From positions 1 to 5,321 of the forward strand of contig WTJQ01000050.1 in the NCBI GenBank assembly GCA_011524785.1: a stretch of 5,321 nucleotides of DNA. Direction: 5' to 3'. The position numbers and the translations under genes were made by a program. Of the stretch, positions 1-5,321 are shown piece by piece. The stretch comes from Planctomycetota bacterium. GTDB taxonomy: Bacteria > Planctomycetota > UBA1135 > GCA-002686595. Each line of letters opens with the position of its first letter. The stretch's first letter is position 1. The notes beneath the pieces are model-generated. The model was given only the letters and a program-made list of their open reading frames with translations. It did not search any database and had not been told where the DNA came from.

Positions 1-1
1 C

Positions 2-2881
2 CTCTGGACGACCGCCCTCCCCCTCCTCCTCGCCACCGGCGCCCAGGCGCAGAGCGACGCGGCCCTCGAGACCGAGATCGAGTTCGCCCGCGGCCTCGCC
101 TCCGAGTGGGCCTTCGTCGACCTGGCCGAGGTGGTCCTCGACAGCGCCGAGCGCGGCGCGAGCGGGAAGACCGCCGAGCGCCTCTCCGTGACGCGCTGTG
201 AGCTGATCGCGGCCGGTGCCCGGAACGAGCGGGACGCGGCCCGTCGCAACGAGCTCTTCGAGTCCGCCCTGGCCTGCTTCGACGGCTACATCGCGGGCAA
301 CGCCAACTCCGAGCTGCTCAGCACGGCGCAGACGGGCTTCGTCGACGCGAGCGCTCTCTACGCGCGTGCGATCGAGCTCGCCCTCGAGGACGCGGCTGGC
401 GAGGAGGCCGACGCCCTGCGCGAGCGCCAGGCCGAGGTCCTCAGCAAGGCCGTCTCCCTCACCCAGGACCTGATCGACAGCCTGGCCGCCATGGACTCGG
501 AGACGCGGGGCGAGCGTCGGACCCGAGAGATGTACGAGCTGATGCTCAACCGCGGCTCGATGCTGGCGACCATCGGCCGTGCCGACCCCACCAGCAGCTT
601 CTTCTTCGACCAGGCCCTCCAGGCCTACGAGAACCTCGTGTTCACCGCGGGCGAGGGCACGCTGTACGCCCTGCGCGCCTTCTCCGGCATGGGCGACGTG
701 TACGCCTACCGGCTCGAGTGGGAGGACGCCGCGGCCTTCTACGCGGCGGTCGTCGAGACGACCCTCCCCTCCTTCGAGGGCGAGTGGGACGCGATCAAGG
801 AGGACCTGGGCCTCGGCGCGGCCGACATCGAGGTGCGCTTCGCCCTCATGGAGATCGCCATCCCCGGCCTCCTCAAGGCGTTCGTCAACGCAGGCGACAA
901 CGACGAGGCCGTTCGCTACGCCCTGCACTTCATGAACACCCAGCGGGAGGAGGGCGTCAACACCTCCCCGCAGGGCTACCTCGCGATGCTCGAGATCGCC
1001 CGGACCTTCCTGACGGTGGGCGGCTGGGTCGCGGGTGACTTCTCCAGCGGCGAGGCCGGCTGGTACCCCGACGAGGAGACCGCCCGCGACGCGGTGCGCA
1101 ACCGCCGCCTGCGCCAGGACGCGACGAGCCTCGCCATGGAGCTCGCGACGCAGACCGCGGACGAGAACAAGAACAACACGCTGCAGACCATGGCCCAGAA
1201 GCTCATCAGTGAGATCGCGGCCCGCCCGGGCGTGACGATCTCCCCCGAGCTGCAGGTGGCCGCGGCCGAGGGCGAGTTCCGCTCCGGCAACACGGCCGAG
1301 GCGATCCAGCAGCTCCGTGGGCTGCTGTCGACCCTCGACGCCGCCGACGAGGACGTCCGGCTGGAGCTCGCCCCCAAGGTCCTGAACCTGCTGGGGCTTG
1401 CCTACCGCTCCCAGGACCGCCCGCTCGAGTCCGCCTTCGCCTTCCGCGAGGCCGTCGCCCGCTACCGCGGTGGTGACCCCGAGCTCGACCGTCGCAACGC
1501 CGAGTCCTACTACGCGATGGTCCGGCAGGTCACGAACGCAGCGGCCGCGGAGCGCGCGCCGCTCGAGAAGCTCCAGGCCGAGGCCGAGCGCTGGGTCACC
1601 GAGGCCGGCTCCGAGAAGGAGGACGAGATCCTCTGGCGCCGGGGTGAGAAGGCCTACGACAAGAAGGACTGGGCCGGCGCGGTCGAGGCCTACAACGGCA
1701 TCCCCGAGGACAGCGACTACTGGGAGAAGGGCTACGTCAAGGTCGGCGTCTGCATGGTGCGGCAGAAGCAGTACGCCCCCGCCATCGACCGCTTCGACGA
1801 GTACCTCGACATCATCCGCGAGGATCCGTCCCGCGCGACCGACGTGCCCGCCCGCCTCGCTCGCCGCAAGGAGGCGAGCCTCGAGGCCGAGTTCTTCCGC
1901 GGCCTGAGCCACTCGATCCTCAAGAACCACGACAAGGTCGTGGAGCTGCTGCCCACGTACCACGAGCGCTACCCCGAGCAGGGTCAGCTCTCGAACTGGA
2001 CGCTGGACCTCCTCATGCGCTCCTACCTCGCCCTGGACCGCCGCCAGGAGGCGCGCGGCGCGCTCGACACGATGCTCGAGCTCTTCGGGGAGGAGACGCG
2101 CACCGGCGCTGCCAGCATCTCGTTCTACAACGCGCTGACCAAGCTGCAGGACGAGGCGACGGACGCCGAGCGCAAGGCGACCATCCTGCGTGAGATGGCC
2201 GAGCTCCTGGCGCACACCAACGGGATGGGCGCCCCCGACTACACGGCGATCAAGCGCGAGTCCATGCACTGGATGGACCTCGCCGAGTGGGGCCAGGCCG
2301 AGACGGTCCTGCGCCGCCTCGTCGAGACGTTCTCGAGCGATCCGGAGCGCGCCGAGGAGATCGCGACCTACCGCCTGCCCGACCTCGCTCACGCGCTGGT
2401 CATGCAGAAGAAGGTCGTCGACGCCAAGGAGATCCTCACCCCCCTCGTGATGACGGAGGACTCGAACCCGACGCTGCAGATGCTGCTGGACTGGTCGATG
2501 TCCCTCTCGGGCTGGCTCGAGACCAACCCCCAGGACGGTCGCCTCGTGGTCGTTCCGGGCGCCACGGGCACCGCCGAGGAGTACGAGTTCGCGGCGACCA
2601 AGCTGAACGCGCTCTCGAACTCGCGCCGCTACGTCAAGTACCAGGACTGCGAGTGGTACGAGGTGAAGTTCCGCTTCTGCTTCGTCTACTACGCGTGGTC
2701 GCAGCTCGACAGCCGCAAGGCCCCCGAGCTCGAGAACCAGATGAACTCCATCGCGGTCGGCACGGACAACGACTGGGCGAACATCACCCCCTACTGCGCC
2801 GAGGACGAGGACCCCGACGTCGTCGCCCGCTACGCCGGTGGCCAGCTCGCCACCTGGTTCCAGTGGCTCGCCTCCCGCTGA
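2..2881 (+). CDS. Large exported tetratricopeptide-repeat protein, 5' partial
   Basis: The 5' end is missing: the frame is open to the left edge, with 959 residues visible. The first codons read LWTTALPLLLATGAQAQSDA, the hydrophobic core and AQA|Q signal peptidase I site of a Sec signal peptide, so the mature protein should start near the Gln at 50-52. There is no lipobox Cys. The GTG at 131 is therefore an internal Val codon. The rest is almost all amphipathic helix with degenerate TPR-like pairs, clearest at visible residues 203-250, 415-490, 543-605, 630-695 and 758-815 (for example KKDWAGAVEAYNGIP and RQKQYAPAIDRFDEYLDII). TPR arrays are protein-binding scaffolds; no catalytic motif is seen. 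The last 100 residues differ, being aromatic-rich with three Cys (QDCEWYE, FRFCFVYY, PYCAED). It lies 22 bp before a second exported TPR gene and upstream of exbB/exbD, so a periplasmic scaffold or partner role is inferred. Export and the TPR fold are fairly sure; the function is unknown. Confidence 0.87.
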   Translation, partial: LWTTALPLLLATGAQAQSDAALETEIEFARGLASEWAFVDLAEVVLDSAERGASGKTAERLSVTRCELIAAGARNERDAARRNELFESALACFDGYIAGNANSELLSTAQTGFVDASALYARAIELALEDAAGEEADALRERQAEVLSKAVSLTQDLIDSLAAMDSETRGERRTREMYELMLNRGSMLATIGRADPTSSFFFDQALQAYENLVFTAGEGTLYALRAFSGMGDVYAYRLEWEDAAAFYAAVVETTLPSFEGEWDAIKEDLGLGAADIEVRFALMEIAIPGLLKAFVNAGDNDEAVRYALHFMNTQREEGVNTSPQGYLAMLEIARTFLTVGGWVAGDFSSGEAGWYPDEETARDAVRNRRLRQDATSLAMELATQTADENKNNTLQTMAQKLISEIAARPGVTISPELQVAAAEGEFRSGNTAEAIQQLRGLLSTLDAADEDVRLELAPKVLNLLGLAYRSQDRPLESAFAFREAVARYRGGDPELDRRNAESYYAMVRQVTNAAAAERAPLEKLQAEAERWVTEAGSEKEDEILWRRGEKAYDKKDWAGAVEAYNGIPEDSDYWEKGYVKVGVCMVRQKQYAPAIDRFDEYLDIIREDPSRATDVPARLARRKEASLEAEFFRGLSHSILKNHDKVVELLPTYHERYPEQGQLSNWTLDLLMRSYLALDRRQEARGALDTMLELFGEETRTGAASISFYNALTKLQDEATDAERKATILREMAELLAHTNGMGAPDYTAIKRESMHWMDLAEWGQAETVLRRLVETFSSDPERAEEIATYRLPDLAHALVMQKKVVDAKEILTPLVMTEDSNPTLQMLLDWSMSLSGWLETNPQDGRLVVVPGATGTAEEYEFAATKLNALSNSRRYVKYQDCEWYEVKFRFCFVYYAWSQLDSRKAPELENQMNSIAVGTDNDWANITPYCAEDEDPDVVARYAGGQLATWFQWLASR

Positions 2882-2884
2882 CCC

Positions 2885-2889
2885 AAGGA
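2885..2889 (+). promoter_or_regulatory. Possible weak ribosome binding site for the second TPR gene
   Basis: AAGGA matches the Shine-Dalgarno core but lies 14 bases before the ATG at 2904, longer than the usual 5 to 10. It is the only candidate in the 22-bp gap after the first TPR gene. It may work weakly, or translation may be coupled to termination of the upstream gene. Confidence 0.3.
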
Positions 2890-2903
2890 CCCGCACTGCA
2901 ACG

Positions 2904-4070
2904 ATGAAGTCCCCCCTCCAACGCTGCCTCCGCTCCGCCCTCGCCCTCGGCCTGGCCGGCGCCGCGCTCCTCGCCCCCAGCGCCAGCGCGCAGGGCCGTC
3001 CGGACACCGTCTACCGCCTCAACGAGCGGACGGGCAAGGTCCTGGCGATCACCGGCACGGTGCTCGAGAACTCCCTCACCAAGGTGCGCGTGGATCGCTC
3101 CGGCAAGGAGTCCTCCTACGACGCCAGCGAGATCGTCCAGATCGACTGGGGCAGCGTGCCCCCCTCCTACCGGGACGGCATGACCTACCGCCGCAAGGGC
3201 GAGTACGCCGAGGCGGTGGACGCGTTCCGCGTGGCCGCGACCGACGCCAGCACCCGCGAGGTGGTCCAGGCCGACGCGCGCCTCAAGGCGGCCGAGGCCC
3301 TGCTCATGCTGGGCGCCTCCGACGCCGGCCAGCTCCAGGAGGCGGCCTCCGAGGCCGACAAGCTGGTCAGTGACTTCGGCGACAGCAGCCTGGTGCCGCG
3401 TGCCCGCTACGTCGCGGGTCGCGCCCTCCGGCTCTCCGGTCAGGACGCCGCGGCGGCCGCCGCGCTGGAGGCGCTCTACAACGAGGGCTCCACCGAGCCG
3501 GCCACCGCCGGCTACACCCGCCGCGCGTGCCTCGAGGCAGGCCTCGAGGCAGCCTGGTGCTACCTCGCTGCGGGTGAGACCCTGAAGGCTCGCGAGCTGT
3601 TCGGGGGCGCCAAGGGCGGCCTCGAGATGCTGGTCGGCAGCATGGGCGAGGCCGACGCGGCCAGCCGCCAGGCCGTTGAGGCCGCTGCCGGGGAGGCCGC
3701 TCAGGGCGAGGGCTTCTGCATGCTGGCCGGCGGCCAGACGGACCAGGCCCTGAGCTTCTTCGAGCGCACCACCGGCCGGGCGGACAGCCCCGCCGGGGCC
3801 CGCTTTGCTGCGCTGCTCGGGCGTGGTGAGGCGCTGGCCGCCAAGGGCCGTCATCGCGATGCGCAGCTGTGCTTCGCGGAGGTCGCCTCCCTCGAGCACT
3901 CCAGCCGAGATCGGGCCGCACGGGCCCTCCTCGGGCTGGCACAATCGTCCCTGGCCCTGGGCGACGGCGATGCCGCCGGCGCCGCGCGCCAGTGGCTGAA
4001 GGTGGTCACCGAGTCCTACGGCGACACCCCCGCAGCCCGACAGGCGTCCGAACTCCAAGGAAACCTGTAG
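2904..4070 (+). CDS. Exported tetratricopeptide-repeat protein with N-terminal beta module
   Basis: This gene encodes 388 residues, ending in TAG. The ATG at 2904 is chosen over an in-frame ATG at 2838 because it starts exactly at a good signal peptide: MKSPLQRCLR, a hydrophobic stretch at 11-24, and ASA|Q cleavage after residue 29. The upstream start would overlap the previous gene and add a polar leader. Residues 34-82 look like a small beta-rich unit (GKVLAITGTVLEN, then KVRVD and ASEIVQIDW), resembling short SH3/LSm-like modules; this reading is tentative. From about residue 88 to the end there are helical TPR-like pairs (RRKGEYAEAVDAFRVAATDA at 96-115; 164-195; 265-290; 301-335; 337-372). 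No enzyme motif is seen. It probably works in the periplasm or at the envelope as a scaffold or partner of the neighbouring TPR protein and the ExbB/ExbD pair; this is inferred from order and strand. The ancestry resembles CpoB/YbgF only in architecture, so no gene name is given. Confidence 0.9.
   Translation: MKSPLQRCLRSALALGLAGAALLAPSASAQGRPDTVYRLNERTGKVLAITGTVLENSLTKVRVDRSGKESSYDASEIVQIDWGSVPPSYRDGMTYRRKGEYAEAVDAFRVAATDASTREVVQADARLKAAEALLMLGASDAGQLQEAASEADKLVSDFGDSSLVPRARYVAGRALRLSGQDAAAAAALEALYNEGSTEPATAGYTRRACLEAGLEAAWCYLAAGETLKARELFGGAKGGLEMLVGSMGEADAASRQAVEAAAGEAAQGEGFCMLAGGQTDQALSFFERTTGRADSPAGARFAALLGRGEALAAKGRHRDAQLCFAEVASLEHSSRDRAARALLGLAQSSLALGDGDAAGAARQWLKVVTESYGDTPAARQASELQGNL
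3529..3552 (+). repeat. Perfect 12-bp tandem duplication inside the second TPR gene
   Basis: GCCTCGAGGCAG occurs twice head to tail. Each copy contains the 10-bp perfect palindrome GCCTCGAGGC. In frame it encodes LEAG followed by LEAA (residues 210-217) within a TPR helix, so gain or loss of one unit keeps the frame and shifts the helix by four residues, just over one turn. It may be a slippage duplication, or chance in Ala/Glu/Leu-rich high-GC coding sequence. Confidence 0.7.
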
Positions 4071-4094
4071 GCTCTCCCCCCCTACCGCAGACAC

Positions 4095-4109
4095 GGGGCA
4101 GCCTGCCCC
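4095..4109 (+). other. Short GC-rich hairpin in the spacer between the TPR gene and exbB
   Basis: GGGGCA and TGCCCC form a perfect 6-bp stem with a GCC loop, 24 bases after the TAG of the second TPR gene and 35 bases before the exbB ATG. No T-run follows (TCTCCCC), so it is not a typical intrinsic terminator. It may affect mRNA stability or be chance in a GC-rich spacer. The rest of the 74-bp spacer is C-rich, with no clear promoter or ribosome site. Confidence 0.4.
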
Positions 4110-4144
4110 TCTCCCCAGAAACCGACATCCCCCTCATCCCGGTC

Positions 4145-4855
4145 ATGAGCTTCTCCAACACCCTCGGTCGCACCGCGCTGACGCGCCTGGTGCCGTTCGC
4201 CGTGCTCGGCGCCACCCCCGCCCTCGCGCAGGCCGACGCCAGCATCGGCGACCTCATCATCGCCTCCGGCCCCATCGGCTGGTCGATCATCGTCCTCTCG
4301 GTCGTGGCCCTCGCGGTCATCATCCAGAACTTCGTCGAGCTCAAGCGCGACAAGCTGGCACCGCCCGACATCATCGACGAGATCCGCGGCCTGTTCGACG
4401 ACGAGCAGTTCCAGGAGGCCATGGAGCTCTGCGAGAGCGAGCCGAGCTACTTCACCGCTGTCTGCGGCGCCGGCATCGCCAAGATCGGTCACTCCTACGA
4501 CGTGATCGAGAAGTCCATCGAGGAGATGGGCGACGAGGAGTCGATCCGCCTCAACCAGCGCATCGGCTGGCTCTCCCTGATCTCGAACGTGGCTCCCATG
4601 ATGGGCCTGCTCGGCACCGTGTCCGGCATGGTCACGGCCTTCAACACGATCGCCTCCTCCGGCGGTCAGGCCTCGCCCGCGGAGCTCGCCAACGGTATCT
4701 CCCAGGCGCTCCTGACGACCATGTTCGGCCTCATCGTCGCCATCCCGGTGACCGCGGCCTTCGCGTTCCTGCGGAACCGCATGGTCAAGACCATCATCGA
4801 GACGGGCGCCATCATCGAGGACCTCTTCGAGCGCTTCCGTCCCTCGGCTGGCTGA
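4145..4855 (+). CDS. exbB: MotA/TolQ/ExbB-family proton channel subunit
   Basis: This gene encodes 236 residues. ExbB/TolQ/MotA proteins form an inner-membrane oligomer that, with an ExbD/TolR dimer, converts proton flow into mechanical work on the envelope. Visible parts: a signal-peptide-like N-terminus with ALA|Q at residues 26-29; a first membrane helix at about 43-66 (IGWSIIVLSVVALAVII); a cytoplasmic helical region at 67-138 rich in Asp/Glu; a second helix at about 141-170 with the family signature GLLGTVSGMVTAF; and a third at about 185-212 (ISQALLTTMFGLIVAIPVTA). Thr158 and Thr192 align by eye with E. coli ExbB pore residues Thr148 and Thr181. The ATG at 4145 is chosen because it directly precedes the signal-like segment; the frame is open further upstream but reads as low-complexity Arg/Pro. 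No Shine-Dalgarno sequence is seen. The family is certain; ExbB versus TolQ subtype is not decidable, so the symbol is a family label. Confidence 0.95.
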   Translation: MSFSNTLGRTALTRLVPFAVLGATPALAQADASIGDLIIASGPIGWSIIVLSVVALAVIIQNFVELKRDKLAPPDIIDEIRGLFDDEQFQEAMELCESEPSYFTAVCGAGIAKIGHSYDVIEKSIEEMGDEESIRLNQRIGWLSLISNVAPMMGLLGTVSGMVTAFNTIASSGGQASPAELANGISQALLTTMFGLIVAIPVTAAFAFLRNRMVKTIIETGAIIEDLFERFRPSAG

Positions 4856-4869
4856 GCCGACGGACCTCG

Positions 4870-4901
4870 GGAGGGGTGGCCACGACCGGGGCCGCCCCTC
4901 C
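4870..4901 (+). other. Strong hairpin just after exbB, terminator- or attenuator-like
   Basis: GGAGGGGTGGCC at 4870-4881 pairs with GGCCGCCCCTCC at 4890-4901: twelve consecutive pairs, one of them G-U in RNA, around an 8-base loop. It begins 14 bases after the exbB stop. There is no T-run behind it (TCCGAACC), so a classic Rho-independent terminator is not supported. It could protect the 3' end of an upstream transcript, cause partial termination, or lower exbD output relative to exbB, which fits the excess of ExbB over ExbD known for these complexes. The function is inferred. Confidence 0.55.
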
Positions 4902-4923
4902 TCCGAACCTCCCTCCGGTCATC

Positions 4924-4941
4924 GCGCGGCGGCAGCCGCGC
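4924..4941 (+). other. Second GC-only hairpin upstream of exbD
   Basis: GCGCGGC and GCCGCGC form a perfect 7-bp stem with loop GGCA, 41 bases before the GTG start of exbD. With the larger hairpin at 4870-4901 it makes most of the 127-bp exbB-exbD spacer potentially structured. The local sequence is extremely GC-rich, so a chance stem is possible. Confidence 0.35.
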
Positions 4942-4982
4942 CGCCCGCCGCCTCCGCCCGTCCTGGACCCGACCGAACAGCC

Positions 4983-5321
4983 GTGAAGAAGTCCGCCAAG
5001 AACCAAGAGAAGGACATGGAGATGAACATGACGCCGATGATCGACGTCGTGTTCCTGCTCATCATCTTCTTCATGATCATCACCGACATGACGCAGCAGG
5101 ACCTCGAGGAGCTCCAGCTGCCGATCGCGGAGAGCGCCACCGAGGACAAGCCGAACCCGGACGAGCGGCGCCCGATCGTCAACATCCCCCACACGGGCCA
5201 GATCATCGTCAAGCGCGAGACCTACTACGACCCGGAGCGCGACGACGGCAAGTCGGAGCCCTACGGCGACGTCAAGCGCTACCTCGCGACCGCGGCCGAG
5301 ATGATGCCGAAGGAGCCCCTC
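4983..5321 (+). CDS. exbD: ExbD/TolR-family biopolymer transport protein, 3' partial
   Basis: 113 residues are visible and the frame runs off the right edge without a stop. ExbD/TolR proteins are single-span partners of ExbB/TolQ; a conserved membrane Asp takes part in proton translocation and the C-terminal domain acts in the periplasm. Visible parts: a Lys-rich cytoplasmic start (MKKSAKNQEK), the signature MNMTPMIDVVFLLIIFFMII at residues 14-33 with the key Asp at 21, then periplasmic sequence with the usual strand and Gly turn (IVNIPHTGQIIVKRE). A charged stretch (YYDPERDDGKSEPYG) sits between this strand and the following helix (DVKRYLATAAEMM), where typical members have a much shorter link. 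The GTG at 4983 is the likely start because no ATG, GTG or TTG lies in frame between the exbB stop and it; an ATG at 5016 would leave only two residues before the signature. Neither start has a good ribosome site. Family very sure; ExbD versus TolR not decidable. Confidence 0.93.
   Translation, partial: MKKSAKNQEKDMEMNMTPMIDVVFLLIIFFMIITDMTQQDLEELQLPIAESATEDKPNPDERRPIVNIPHTGQIIVKRETYYDPERDDGKSEPYGDVKRYLATAAEMMPKEPL

Noticed and set aside
131..133. GTG as the start of the first TPR protein
   Set aside because: The same frame is open to the left edge and encodes a signal-peptide end with an AQA|Q site at 41-52, so the true start lies before the window.
2838..2903. Upstream extension of the second TPR gene from the ATG at 2838
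   Set aside because: It would overlap the preceding gene and place 22 polar residues before a well-formed signal peptide.
2784..4094. Long reverse-strand open frame of 436 codons
   Set aside because: It lies opposite the second TPR gene, which has a signal peptide and TPR pattern. Its product is Gly/Ala/Arg/Leu-rich with no domain logic, typical of antisense shadow frames in high-GC DNA.
3869..4144. Upstream extension of the exbB-like gene
   Set aside because: The added sequence is Arg/Pro/Gly-rich out-of-frame translation of the second TPR gene, and the signal-like segment begins at 4145.
4870..4901. Calling this hairpin a Rho-independent terminator
   Set aside because: The stem is strong, but no T-run follows and exbD, which should be co-expressed, lies just downstream.
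4812..5212. Reverse-strand frames opposite exbD
   Set aside because: The + strand frame carries the unmistakable ExbD signature; the reverse frames are His/Asp/Val- or Met/Ser-rich shadows.

Overview
The window is a high-GC, densely coding stretch of bacterial DNA. All four genes lie on the + strand: two exported tetratricopeptide-repeat (TPR) proteins, then an ExbB/TolQ/MotA-type proton-channel subunit and its ExbD/TolR partner. The very high GC at third codon positions, poor Shine-Dalgarno signals, large secreted TPR proteins and an ExbB with its own cleavable-looking signal peptide suggest a Planctomycetota-like bacterium. That assignment is an inference from style; Myxococcota or another high-GC Gram-negative group is also possible.

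Layout: (1) 2-2881, the 3' part of a large TPR protein. Its true start lies before the window, because the frame is open to the left edge and encodes the end of a signal peptide there. (2) 2904-4070, a second, smaller exported TPR protein, 22 bp downstream, with a small beta-rich module before its helical repeats. (3) A 74-bp spacer with a short GC-rich hairpin. (4) 4145-4855, exbB-like, complete. (5) A 127-bp spacer with two GC-rich hairpins. (6) 4983 to the right edge, exbD-like, with its end outside the window.

Together the genes look like one transcription unit for an envelope energy-transduction machine. ExbB and ExbD would form an inner-membrane channel complex that uses the proton-motive force. 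The two TPR proteins would sit in the periplasm or on the envelope as scaffolds or partners, comparable in position though not in demonstrated homology to CpoB/YbgF beside Tol-Pal. No TonB, TolA, Pal or outer-membrane receptor is visible, so what the motor drives cannot be told from this window.

No RNA genes, mobile elements, CRISPR arrays or convincing promoters were seen. The long reverse-strand open frames are shadows of the high-GC coding sequence.
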